Both the position numbers and the translations under genes were made by a program. A DNA stretch of 64,000 nt from Hemibagrus wyckioides (Eukaryota > Chordata > Actinopteri > Siluriformes > Bagridae), in the NCBI RefSeq assembly GCF_019097595.1, contig NC_080710.1, positions 23,375,780 to 23,439,779 of the forward strand, written 5' to 3'. Numbering within the stretch: the stretch's first letter is position 1; the number at the start of each line of letters is the position of its first letter. Below are positions 1 through 12,200 of the stretch, piece by piece. The notes under the pieces were generated by a model. That model was not told the DNA's origin and did no database searches. It saw only the letters and a list, made by a program, of their open reading frames with translations.

Positions 1-859
1 TGTATCAGTAGACCTCACAGCCAGATCAGGTTAGACAGATTTAATTTTCGACAGAGAGAAAGGCAGAGAAGAGCTCAGGTTCCACCGCCTGTATGGCAAT
101 GAAGTAGAAACAACAGCACCGCTCTATCAAACTGTAGCCCAGTATGATGTCTTCAGAGCTTAAAAAATGATATAGACTGTGTTTCTGAGGAAGATCACTC
201 CTAATACTGCATACTGATAGACTTATCCAGCACTTTAAAGACACCTAGTCCTAACTTTTCAAATTTAGGAAAGATGCTTCTTAAATATTTTTTATGTAAG
301 GACCTTATGAATTGGAATGGACTGCTTGAAAAAAAAATAGCCTAGCGAATTAAAGGCCTGATAATTCTGGAGATTTAAACAAGACAGATGGTGGATGACT
401 TGTTACAGGGTGAAGCCTGGGGATAGAGGCTCCAATGTGAAAACCTATAAAGGAAAACTGTACAGTACTTGAAAAAATAGCAGAGTATTAATTCCAAAAT
501 CCCATGAAAGCAGGAATGTCAGTGAACAAATATCCACCATATATACACCATCTCTCTGGAAGAAGCTGTGAAATTTCCTTGAGGCTATTCTGTTCGACAG
601 AGGCCCACACCTAAAATAAATTATGAAATGTTTTTTTTTGTAGGAATTCCTCTCATTTAGCAGTACTGTTTTAACCCTCTAATGGACTCTAGTACACATG
701 ATCTACTCTGGTTTTAAATACACTTATAATAAATTCTAATAGATCAATAAACACAAATAAAGAAATAAAGAAAACTGGTAATATAATTGCATGTGTCAGG
801 GAGTACTTTTGTCATGCATGTTACTCTGCAAAGCAGTCACAAGAGCAGTGGCCTATCAG

Positions 860-989
860 TGCAAAACACAACAGCAAAACTGAAACCACAATAGCAAAAT
901 AAAAAAAACTAAAAATAAATGAATACAATAAATAAGTTAATAAATAAATAAAGTAAATAATAAAAATAAAAATAAAAAGAACAACAACA

Positions 990-1034
<45 letters not shown>

Positions 1035-2290
1035 CAGTAAAGTCAGAAAATCACAAATAGCAACAGCAAAATCAAGTAAAACCAAAAAACATGAAAGCAA
1101 ATCCAGAGGAAACAGTAAAACCAAAACCACAACAGCATTACAGACAACTGAAAAACAAACAAACAACAACCCCAGCATCTACAGTAAAAATAAACCACAT
1201 TACTTGGTAAAAATGATAAAAAAAAAAAAACATCATCATTATCATCATCATCATTATCATCACCATCATCATCATCATCATCAACAGTTAAACCAAAACC
1301 AAAACCAAAACACTTCTAAACACTAAAAAAATCCCCCAACAATACTAAAACCAAAACCAGAACAGCCAATTAGGAAACAGTAATTTCCAAATTACAACAA
1401 CAAATTTATAAAACACAAAAGGAAAACCAAAACCACAACAGCATTTCTGGGGGAAAAAACACACAACAGTAAAAAACAAAAAACAAAAAAAAAACCCTAC
1501 AACAGCGATTTTGAAAACCCAACAGCAGTGACAAAATAAATAAAAGACAAATTTGGAAACATATCAGTAAATCAAAACACATTGAACTGAAAATCAGAAA
1601 AACAAAACAGTAAAACAACAACAGCAAAATGAAAAATAAATAAATTAATTAATTAACAAATAAACAAATAAATAAAATAAAATAAACCCAGAATTAAATA
1701 ACAAAAGAAAATTCTCAAAACAGAACCAAAAGGAATTAATGTTAAGTGACAAATATTATTTTAGTAAGGAATCACCTGTATGTGTGTTCATTGCCACTGC
1801 ATAGCTAAAATATCATCATATGAAGGCCTTTGATTTGAGCACCTGTCAATAACAATAATAATATTATAAAAATAAAACTCATTAAATAATATTATGTTTT
1901 GGATTTGCTCTTGTTGATTTGTCGTTGCTGCTGTCATGTTTCCTGATTTGCTGGGTTTTGTTTGCCTTTTCCTGTTTGTTTTATTGAATTTTATTTTTCC
2001 GTTGTTTTTGTTTCCGTTGTAAATGTAATTATAAATTTGCAATTTAAAAACTTTTTTTAAACTTTTTTTTTGTTTTCTGTTTTCTCTTTTTATGACCTTA
2101 ACTGATGGCTGCTGGAGGATTCATTGTTTACTGTTTACACACTGTTTACTGTACATTTGACAATAAACTCTTGAATCTTTTTTTTTTCAAATTTATTTAG
2201 TTATTTATTTATTTAGTTATTTATTTTTGAGCTTGCTGTTGTTGTTTTGGTTTTATGATTTGCAGTTTTGGTTTTTAGATCTTGCGTTTT
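860..2290. repeat. A-rich block followed by T-rich block
   Basis: 860-1760 is very A-rich on the + strand, almost without G, with loosely repeated words such as AACAGTAAAACCAAAACC. It includes (AAT)n at about 991-1032 and (CAT)n at about 1231-1282. From about 1890 to 2290 the bias flips to T-rich with words like GTTGTTTTGGTTTTATG. Together they resemble a decayed inverted repeat. No gene is visible. Confidence 0.5.
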
Positions 2291-2318
2291 TTCCACTTAG
2301 GGGCCACTGTACATAATA

Positions 2319-2985
2319 CACTATATTGGCAAAAGTTTTGGGACACCCCTCCAAAATGTTGAATTCAGGTGTTGTTTTTCAGGGGTTTTGGGCTTGGCCT
2401 CTTAATTCCAGTGAAAGGAACTCTTAATGCTTCAGCATACCAAGACATTTTGGACAATTTCATGCTCCCAACTTTGGAGATGGACCCTTTCTGTTCCAAC
2501 ATGACTGCACACCAGTGCACAAAGCAGGGTCCATAAAGACATGGATGAGCGAGTTTGGTGTGGAGGAACTTGACTGGCCTGCACAGAGTCCCCTGTAGGA
2601 ACCTCAACCCTACAGAACACCTTTGGGATGAATTAGGGCGGAGACTGCGAGCCAGACATTCTCAACCCTACAGAACACCTTTGGGATGAATTAGGGCGGA
2701 GACTGCGAGCCAGACATTCTCAACCCTACAGAACACCTTTGGGATGAATTAGGGCGGAGACTGCGAGCCAGACATTCTCAACCCTACAGAACACCTTTGG
2801 GATGAATTAGGGCGGAGACTGCGAGCCAGACATTCTCGTCAAACATCATTGCCTGACCTCACAAATGTGCTTCTAGAGGAACGGTCAAACACACTCCTAA
2901 ACCTTGTGGAAAGCCTTCACAGAAGAGTTGAAGCTGTTATAGCTGCAAAGGGCGGGCCAACTCCACATTATATTCATGTGCATAT
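2319..2985 (+). mobile_element. Tc1/mariner-like transposase remnant
   Basis: The left end CTATATTGGCAAAAGTTTTG followed by GGACACC is a typical fish Tc1-like terminal repeat. The body then reads as the 3' half of a transposase with frame breaks: DILDNFMLPTLEMD, CSNMTAH, DLNP-type NPTEHLWDELGRRLRARHS, and, after the tandem array, PDLTNVLLEE...LLNLVESLHRRVEAVIAAKGG. The 5' half of the gene and the right terminal repeat are missing. It is clearly dead. Confidence 0.8.
2605..2836 (+). repeat. 58 bp tandem repeat, four copies, inside the transposase remnant
   Basis: The unit starting CAACCCTACAGAACACC begins at 2605, 2663, 2721 and 2779. The four copies read as identical. The unit covers the NPTEHLWDELGRRLRA part of the transposase; 58 is not a multiple of 3, so each copy changes frame. 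Confidence 0.95.
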
Positions 2986-3417
2986 AAAGGCAGTTTTGGA
3001 ATGGCTCAGAGTCTCCGCTCATCTGCCTCATCTTCCTGTAACAGAGTCATGAAAACACTTCAGTAGTCCTGACAAATAAGCTAATTTTCTACAGATGTTT
3101 GCTCAAACAGCACATTGGAGAATATTCTGTGATATTCAGTGATGGCATATAAAAACAGACAACAACTGAAGAATAATAAAAGTCACAGTTGCAGTATTCT
3201 GTTTTGCCCACTGATGTTTCACTTATATGTTTCAATATGGCTTCATTTTCAAACTCTATATATTTTATTACACTCTTTTTCTATTAGATAGACTTTTGAA
3301 TCCCTGACTCTTATTTCCATACACATTTCTGTCTGCATTTTAAACAGTCAAATATGATGTCAAAACATATGATGTAAGTAACTGCCTTTGTGTTGTCAGC
3401 CTATCTTAGCTAGTGCA

Positions 3418-3461
3418 AAACACACACACAAACACACACACACACAAACACACACACAAAC

Positions 3462-3492
<31 letters not shown>

Positions 3493-3496
3493 AACA

Positions 3497-3540
<44 letters not shown>

Positions 3541-3560
3541 AACACACACACACACACACC
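3418..3560. repeat. (CA)n/(CACAAA) variant microsatellite
   Basis: A run of CA repeats interrupted by CAAA at semi-regular spacing. The long reading frames across it on both strands (Thr/His or Val/Cys repeats) are products of the repeat. Confidence 0.95.
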
Positions 3561-3972
3561 TGGAGCCATCTGTAAAACTGCCAAGGCAATGCTATGTAAT
3601 GAAAGAAGAAAGGCAAGTTTTTTTCTCTTTCGGCTGTCCTCAATCTCCTCTCACATCTGTACCCCCTCTGGTGAGAGATCGATTCCCTTTGTATGTCAAG
3701 CTGGAAATACTATAGAGCTTGAGATGAGGGGCAATGGCATTAAAGGATTACAGTAATAAATGATTTCAGCTTTTTCCACTTAACCATTATGCACATTATT
3801 CATTTAAATCATCACGGGGTGTTATATGAATCAGAATTTGAATGGGCCGCCACAGAGACAGAACAAGAATCAGAATAAAAAAGCTTGCTTTTTATTCCCC
3901 ATGTACAATGTGTACAATGATTTTCTAGAAAAATGATATAAAAAAAAAATTAATGAATGAATTAATTAGACA

Positions 3973-4215
3973 CTATGGCCAAATGTTCGCATAAACCTGA
4001 AAAGAACACCCATATATGAGCCTTTCCCATACTGTTGTCACCAACTTTGAAGCATGCATTTGTCTAATGTATTTCTATGTTGTAGCTTTAAGATTTCCCT
4101 TCCCTAAGGAGTCCAAAACTGTTTAAGCATGACAATCCCCTTGTGCACAATGCCCACTAGCTCCCTAAAGACACTGTTTGCCAAGGCTGGTGTAGAAGCA
4201 CCCAAGTAGTTCAAG
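3973..4215 (+). mobile_element. Tc1-related transposon fragment
   Basis: ATGGCCAAATGTTCGCATAAACCTG, followed by CCCATATATG and later AGCATGACAATCCCCTTGTGCACAA and TTTGCCAAGGCTGGTGTAGAAG, matches a short fish Tc1-type element I recall, in decayed form. It ends where the LINE remnant begins. Confidence 0.5.
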
Positions 4216-5960
4216 CTTCACCACCACAAATTGACACAGACTGTAACACTGCTGCTTGCCATTCTTACATTCTGTTTTTCTCAAGAGAGATAAACTCCTC
4301 AACCAGGGGCAACATGTCCACCCTCATCTGAAGGGAGAACCCATTTTTGTCTGGGACAGGACCAGAGCATCAGTCTTAATGATGCTAACTCTAATCCCAG
4401 CCTCTTCACTTTCAGCACAGAAATGCTCATGAGGTCCACTTTGATTGATGCCAAGAGAATAACATCACCTGTAAATAACAGAGATGTCACCAACAGCCAG
4501 CGAAACAGAACAGCACTAGAACCTTGGCTGTGTCTGAGTGTCCATAAATCCACATCCTTGATGGAATCTTTTATCTTCTAGTTTTACTGAAAGATGAGAA
4601 TTCAGACACAACTCTCACTGTACATATAGACCAGATCGTATTGCGACCCAGATACTCCATACTCCTGCAGTACCTGCTACGACAAATACCAAGGCACATT
4701 TGCTTTCTCCAATAACATAACATATATAGAATGGATTAGTACACTCCCATGACCTCTCACAAAGCTGTGAAGAGTAAAGAGCTGGTCCACAGTTCCACAG
4801 ACTGGGTGAAATGTCAATATTCCAAAATATCAGACGGAATCTGCTCTCCAGGACCTGAGAATAGACTTAACCAAAGATGCTACGAAATTCTTATTCCCCA
4901 GTAATTGGAGCATACCCACTGATTCCCGTTTTTAACCATATAACACAAACCTTGTTCAAGGCCTTCAACATCTCTGGCCAAAACATATGGCCTTGAGTGT
5001 GATGAGAGATCATAAAATTGATTACTAACCTTTAGCAACCTTGTGTTCCAACAAAGCATTTGATATTGATAATTGATAATGTGTGGCTTGTACAGACATT
5101 TGATCAAATTTCACCCCAATTTCAGATCCAGGAGACTCTTCCTCTTTCCAGTATGAACACTGAAGTCCTCCAGGAGCAATGTGGAGTACAGCACTTGCTA
5201 AAGGCTAAATACTCTTAACTGTGAATTGTTACATATGCAGAAATATGTCAGGTTATTAGGAGAGGGGAGCTGACAGAGCACCAGGGGGATTTGCCACCTG
5301 TCCCCTCTGGAGCTCCGGAGCTCTGTGGAGGCATGAGGGGGCTCTCATTTAGCCCAGGGTGGGGGTTTCGATGCTGTTGTATATGCAGAAACAACAGTGA
5401 GGGGTTTTCCCTTTTAGACAAAAAATGTAATTCTCTTTTCCACTAGGGAAAAACTCCAACTGCAAGGCCCCTAGCTTGGGACTAGTGAGTATCCCCCCTG
5501 AGTCCTATCTCCTGTGGAAAATGCAGAAGAGGAAAGAGACATTTCAAGAATTTTGCTTACTAAGCAGTTATAGCTAGTCCAAATCTCATGCTCTAATGCA
5601 GGCTATTTCCCTGCCAGCAAGATGATATTCCATGCTCCCAAAACCATTTTCTTTTGCAAATGTCTAGTACCTCTAAAATTTACCCTCACATATCTACCAC
5701 CCTACTGGTATTGCACCTGATCACCAGCTTTCATCTTACAGGTGGTGAGTCCGCCATGGCTCTATATTGGCATTTTAAATTAACTAGGTGTCCCAAACAC
5801 CCGGCTACCTGTCTGTGAATAACAACACCAAGCCTGGCTCCAGGGGTGGGTCCCAGTAACCTTAATCTGAGCAAGAAACATTTAGTCCTTTTATAACTTT
5901 CATGGGGGTCTCTGAGGTCTTATTTTGTCTGACCGCTTCCCTCAAATCTATCAGTCAAGG
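4215..5960 (-). mobile_element. degenerate non-LTR retrotransposon (Rex-like LINE) remnant
   Basis: On the - strand, 4299-4553 reads LLFTGDVILLAS...LELASLRLMLW..., a decayed reverse-transcriptase FADD box region (FADDVVLLAS, then the usual STSKSEAM segment). 4560-5110 and 5200-5960 continue as matches to the upstream RT and endonuclease parts of the same kind of LINE, with many stops. It is non-functional. The exact family is from memory. Confidence 0.65.
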
Positions 5961-6109
5961 ACTGCCGTACAAGGGAGAATTACACCCCTAGTAACACTGT
6001 CATGAGATTCATGAGTTGTGAAATCAATCCTTTATGAAATTATCTATGAAAATTTCTCAATCAACAAAAGACTAATAACACTTACTAATAAATAGCAAAT
6101 TATTAATTA

Positions 6110-6200
6110 GAAACATAATTATGACAACTACTACCACCACTAATAATAATATTAATAATAATAATTACTATTATTATTATTAGTAGTAGTAGTCATTATT
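6110..6200. repeat. (AAT)n / (TAT)n / (TAG)n simple repeat
   Basis: AATAATAATATTAATAATAATAATT is followed by TATTATTATTATTAGTAGTAGTAG, an AT-rich triplet tract that is partly self-complementary. Confidence 0.8.
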
Positions 6201-6690
6201 GTAGCAATAGTAGTTGAATTGTGTCCACTATGTACTGTATATATAAATATATATGTAATCACAACAGGAGAGAAAAACAAACGGACCTTAAGTGACCATG
6301 CATTTAGAGACAAAAGTGTGCAGGAGATACCAACAGAAGGAAAAACACCAGAAGGAAATCAGGAAATCCAAAGCAGTGAAATCTTAACTAATGCACTAGA
6401 GGTGAATGGGAGTCAGTCACACACAAGGCTCACATGGTGGCGCTCTAAGCCACACTCTAGTCAAATCAGACCTACTTCTGGTCAAGGAGATAATGTTGCA
6501 AACATCCATTTGCAGACTTGGGTGCAAATGTCATTATCATAACAAAATCAAGTAAATAATATCCTGTACTAAATGCTATAGTATAATCCCTTATTTGCAC
6601 TTTCCCAAAGAAATAAATAATTAATTACAATCTCATCAGGCATAAATTATGCAATGGTTTCAGATAACTAAGAGCTTAATTCACAGAAGA

Positions 6691-6699
6691 TTCATGCAG

Positions 6700-6772
<73 letters not shown>

Positions 6773-6788
6773 TGTGTGTCTGCATGAA
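6691..6788. repeat. 98 bp near-perfect palindrome made of (CA)n-(TA)n-(TG)n with unique arms
   Basis: TTCATGCAGA at 6691-6700 is matched by TCTGCATGAA at 6779-6788. Between them (CA)n, (TA)n and (TG)n are self-complementary around the centre near 6735. The whole could form a long cruciform or hairpin. Confidence 0.9.
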
Positions 6789-7533
6789 TATATATAAAGA
6801 AATGCAATGCAGAGCAGAGAAAGAAAAAAAAATGGAAAAAAATGTAGAACACAAAACTAGTAAGAAATGTTCTAAAAACATTCTAAAAATAATTTATTAC
6901 TAATTTAATTAAATATAATTTAATTTTTATTATTTAATATATTTTATTTGTCTGGATTTTAAGTGTTTTGTGTAATGAATTTCTCAAAATCAACAGACAT
7001 TTTGGTACATTATTACACATGCAGTATGTTGTACTCAGCAACCCACACATTCCAGCATTATAAAAGACCTACACACTGAAATTTTACAGGCCAAAGAGCT
7101 TCTTACTTAATGCCAAACCAACAATGTAAGGGATGATATTTCTAAATATAACAATAAGGCATCACAAAAACTGGAGTAATTTATATATTTTACTTCATAG
7201 TGTTTTGGGGAAGAATATTTGTTTTATCCTTATTTATTACCATTCATCGAGTGCTTCAGTCTCAAACAGAACAGTCATCACTTTACTGACAGCATCCTAT
7301 TAAGCATTCCTCCATCTTAGGCGATGGCAAAGAATAATAATATTACAAAATTGGATGAAGTTGGAAGAGCTGTGAAGGAAGGATGTGAGTAAAACATAAC
7401 CTCTTCCAGGAAAGAGGGTGTATTGCTTGAGGCTGGAAAAAAGCATGGTGATGAAATTGAAAATTCTTAACTTTGTAATAATATTACTTTTTTACTGATT
7501 TGGGCACAAACCATTATATGAGATGAAATTGCT

Positions 7534-7811
7534 TTTGCTGGTCAAAGCTCCAAGTTGGGCAGAGGCTCTTGGTTGAGCAAAAGCTTCCAGTTGGGCACAA
7601 GTCTCTAAGGGGAAATGTCTCATGTTGGAAAGGATCACGTTTTCTAGTTATAACCTGATGTTTGAGCCTGATTGGACAAAAGCTTCCAGTTGTTCAGAAG
7701 GCCCTGTTTGGATAAAAGTCCTGAGTTGGACAAAAGCCCTTTTGCTGGACAAAGTCACATGTTGGGTACAATGTTAGGCAAAGACTTCCAATTGGGTAAA
7801 AGGTCCTGTAT
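7534..7811. repeat. degenerate 18 bp minisatellite
   Basis: A unit close to TTGGGCAAAAGCTTCCAG recurs with about 18 bp spacing in two blocks, about 7534-7620 and 7669-7811, separated by some 50 bp that are too diverged to align by eye. No gene is recognised here. Confidence 0.65.
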
Positions 7812-9083
7812 AAGCAACTTTAGTTTAAGATAATTTGTTATGATGAATTACTATAATATCTTTCCTTCTTTTCAATTCTACCAGGCGACCATGTAAACCA
7901 AAAAACTGCATTTTTAAACAATCCATCATTAGCCAGGGTCTTTTAAATAAAATAGGCATTCAGATTGAGTATAATGTTTTAAATACAGTATCTGCTTTTA
8001 CTGCACACATTTCCACTGACGCTGGAGTCTAGAGAACCTCCTCAAGGTCAGTGTGGTCTATTAAATGTATGAGGAATGTTACTTCTCCAAGCAACATATG
8101 GTAGCTTCTGTTGAACTAGCAAGTTACAAAGGATATACATAATAATATGTCTTTCATTTAAGTGCAAGAACAAAACAGTAATAAGTCTGTCTGTCGGCTA
8201 AATATGAGCTTTTCCCCTGCTTAACTCATGCAGTCGGGTTAAAAGTGCCACTAATGAAGTCTCTGTTCTTTTTTAATAGTCCATATGCAAGATAATAATA
8301 TTTGATGATACGCATATGTGCAACCTGTAGGATTAAAACTATATGCTGTTTAATAGTTTTATGGAGTGGAGTGTGTTGTGTGTTAAGATGAAACTGGGCT
8401 ATGAGTCATTCATTCCCTCACCACCCTCTAATCTGCTGACAAACCAAAACCACTGCTCCCACACACAGGGAAATGCCCATTAACTCCACTATTCAAAATA
8501 CTCTGCTACAAAGAAAGCACACTGGTGCTGAATTGTGCAGTTCTTGATAATACTGCAGCAGAATAAGAGTTAAACATCTTTCCTGACCAGCAAGGCTTTC
8601 TGACGACTTATGTATTTTAATTATTTATACATTACTCTCACAGTTTTCCAAGAAGCTCTAATACATTGTTGGCTTTTACAGTGCCAGGTAACGTATACAA
8701 CTGCAACCGGATAAGTTTAATAAAAGTTCATCTGAGCATTTTGAGCATAGTCTAAACTTGCAAGATTTTTTTTTTCTTTTAACCAAGCATGAGTTCTTTA
8801 GTGCATGTAAATCCTCTCATGAGCTCTAAGAAAGCGTTCTCATTTTAACAATGGCCTTGGCAGTATTCACATCCTGCTGTATTAAAGGATTAAACAAGGC
8901 TTTTTAGGCAATGTGATCCTAGAATATTTCACTCCGAGGCAGAAGGTCTGAGATATGCTTGAGTCGCTAGACTGGGGGGTCAGAAATGCAATACACTTCC
9001 AGATTTCTTTGCTTTTATATCGACACACTGAGGATTTTGTAGGAGAATTGTTGTTCTCTAATTGTTTAGAGAATACTGGTGGA

Positions 9084-9235
9084 CTGGTTATGCTAAATGG
9101 CCCCCAGGTGTGAATGATTGTGTGTGAATGTGTGTGCATGGGGCCCTGTAAATGGACTGGCATCTCATCCATTGTTCCTGGGACAGGTCTCCAGATCCAC
9201 CGCAACCCAGATCAAGATAAAGCGGTTACTGAACC
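9084..9235 (+). repeat. fish L2/SINE-type 3' tail repeat
   Basis: TGTGCATGGGGCCCTGTAAATGGACTGG, later TGGGACAGGTCTCCAGATCC and a terminal GATAAAGCGGTTACTGAA, match the widespread teleost repeat that ends in GATAAGCGG...ATGGATGG. The copy is truncated. Confidence 0.65.
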
Positions 9236-12200
9236 AAAACCACTATGTATACTTAAATATGTATACTAAATTATTTTTTCTGGTATAAAATATCTATATA
9301 GAAATTTATATAAAATGTATAAACCATTCTAATTAGAGTACGTTTCGCAAAAATTATCATGTGATGTAAACCGTTGTGACGCCAAGCTTACCAGGGAGAG
9401 GATGAAGACATCCCTGGATGAATTCACAGCAACTCATGACAGCATATAACATCTTTCACATGTCTTGAAAGTCTTATGACACGTAATACACGTATCTGTG
9501 TTACAACATGCTGTACGCTAATACAATCCATGCAACACAAGATAATTCTAAAACTAGTTAGTGCAGTTCAGTGGGGAGGGAGCTTGTAGGTATCTAAATA
9601 GTTTCCTGAACATATTTGTGCAGCACTTTAGGCACAGTGCTGTAATCTTACATGCTAGCTAAATAACACAAGCTAACATGATAACCACAGTTTCGAATTA
9701 AGTCATGTAAAAAAAAAAAATGATTCGGTTAATAATTTTACCCTAGGACCTGATAATTGTCATGTGTGTGTTTGAAGAATATGCGCCCACTCCCTGGCCC
9801 TGGAGCTGAAATAAAGACTAATAATAATAATTAAGAAACAAATAAACCCTATACTAAACACCATAGTCTGCTAAGGTCAACACGTCTTGTCCATTTTATA
9901 TAACAATCTAGGCTTTCTGTTTACACTGGCACCAACACAGCTGAGAAGTCATTCATTTTCAAGGAGAGCTGGAGACACAACCAGCAGCAGGACATGAAGT
10001 GATCGTAAAAAACGTTGTCCATGTTTTGGTTTGAAACAATCTTTTCTGATGGGACCTCTGGAACCAGTGATGATTAACATGCTGCTACGGGCTTGAAGTA
10101 TTGATTTTTTTAAATTCGATTTTTGGTCAAATTGCATGATTTCGCATATGACCTTTGCCTAGCTAGCTAGTTTGTGTGATTACATAGCATAGCCAGACCC
10201 TGGTAAAGAGTGCTGTGAGAAGTAAGCTAAGTCTGTCAAGCAAGGTAAGCCTCTAGCATCATTATTTTTATACAACAGCGTACTATGGTTGTGAATTTCT
10301 TAAGCTGACATCTGTGATTCCAAAATGATATTCCTTGCAGTGTTTTTGCTAGTTAACCATTTGCTAGTTAGTTTGTTTGCTAATTTGATTTGTCTTCCTA
10401 TAACGGCATTTATCCAACAATGCTATACAGTATAACTAAAGCTATCTGAGAAAATGTAGCCAAACTGTATTTATATATTTATTTATTCTCTTTGCTATTT
10501 TTAACATTAATCATTACTTTTTTAATTATTATTGAAAACCAATATACAGGCAAAATTCACAATTATGGACCAGAGTATATAAAGACCCTCATTTCACAAT
10601 CATCTTGAAAAGTAATCTCTCAGTGTTCCCGAGCGTGACTTTACCAAGCCGTTTGTCATTGCTTATTATTATACTGTTTTTTTTGGAGCATTGCCTGTTT
10701 CTTGATTCACGAGTTTGTCTGGCCTAGACTAATGTGTTTGCTCATCACCTGACTCAGTGCTGTGTTTTGACTTTGGTCATGCCTGACGTTTTGGATTTCT
10801 TGGCCTTTGCCCCTATTAAAAGTGTTGAACTACATTTATATGTTTCCACTCACCCTCTGTGATGAATAGGAGTGGAGAAAACGGCATCATGTAAAACATT
10901 TATTAAACCAAAGCTGAATTTACAAAGCGGCTTGCAAAACATCTCACTCAATGTAGTTTCAGAAATGCAGTTAAGATGATTGGGTGGTCGAGAAGTAATA
11001 CACCAAGGTCAGCTGAATTATTTTTCTGAAAAAATAGGCTTGCAGCCAAGGGATAATATTACAATAAGCGATTTTCTTTGACAATTCAATGGAGTAAGAA
11101 TTGCAGTATGCTTTTAACAATACAGTTACATATACACATGAATACAGTTGCAAGAAATTATAGCTGAGTAAAGTAGAAATACGCTTCTTTCTATTTTTTT
11201 CCCCCTATTCACTACTGAAAACATGGCAGCAATCTTCACAGGTAATAGTGCTCACAAATGCTGAGGTGTGAGTCTTAGAATCCTGGTCACTTTTGTGGTT
11301 TTTAAAAGCACCCTTGGCTTTTACACCAGCACTGTCCATTACCTAATCCCATTGAGAATTCCCTGGAGTGGAAGAAGCACCCACTCTCAGCACCTACACA
11401 AATAATCATGTGACATAAGAAACCATTATGTATTATTATCTCAAAGCGCTAACCGCAGATAGATAGGGCATCTTATGAAAATGAATTCAGTAATGATGGT
11501 AAAGGTCAGGACAACCACTGTTATTTCAAGCATCATAAACCCTTATATAGCTGATCCATGCAAATTCTAACCTTTATCATTTGAATGATCGGCGTCCAAC
11601 AAGGTTAAAGAACGATAATTATTAGTGAATGAAAATGGCTTGTAAAATCCAATTACATGGAGAATTTGTGCTGGTCTGCATGAGCGTGAAATGATATTGT
11701 CTCAGCAGTACTGAATAGTGAATGATTTCAGTATGGGTTTTAGTGATTTATTAGCTAAAGATCAGTGAAAGGAACAGTGCCAGAAGCACAGTTCATTAAT
11801 ATTGTAATTGAGCTCCTGAATGGTACTGAATCCAAGACATGATTTTTTTTAAGCCTGTTTAAGTCATACATGCCTCTCAGAGAAAAAAAAAACTCTGATC
11901 ATAATATGTAGACAGTCTGATTTGGTCTCTAGGGTAATAACAACTAAATAATAAAATAAACTAGCAAAGAGAGATCTTTCCTTTGTAAAGTGTCATAAAT
12001 GAATATTAGAAGCAATCCCATCTAGCTTCAGAGATTCAGCTGTAAAAGGTAAAATATCTCTAATGCATGGTCGTACTGAAAGGGTGGTCACTTAGCAGTC
12101 CGTCTGTCCACCCAACTTTTTATGTTAACAATATTTATTACCTGGATGCATAACATTAGATTTCTTTAGTTTGTTATTAGCAACTATTACATGATGATCT

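Larger units (their letters stand above)
5961..9083. other. AT-rich intergenic sequence
   Basis: Apart from the simple repeat, palindrome and minisatellite listed, I see no coding potential, RNA gene or recognised element here. Confidence 0.5.

Noticed and set aside
3388..3756. Open frames of Thr/His or Val/Cys repeats on both strands
   Set aside because: They are translations of the (CA)n microsatellite, present in several frames at once.
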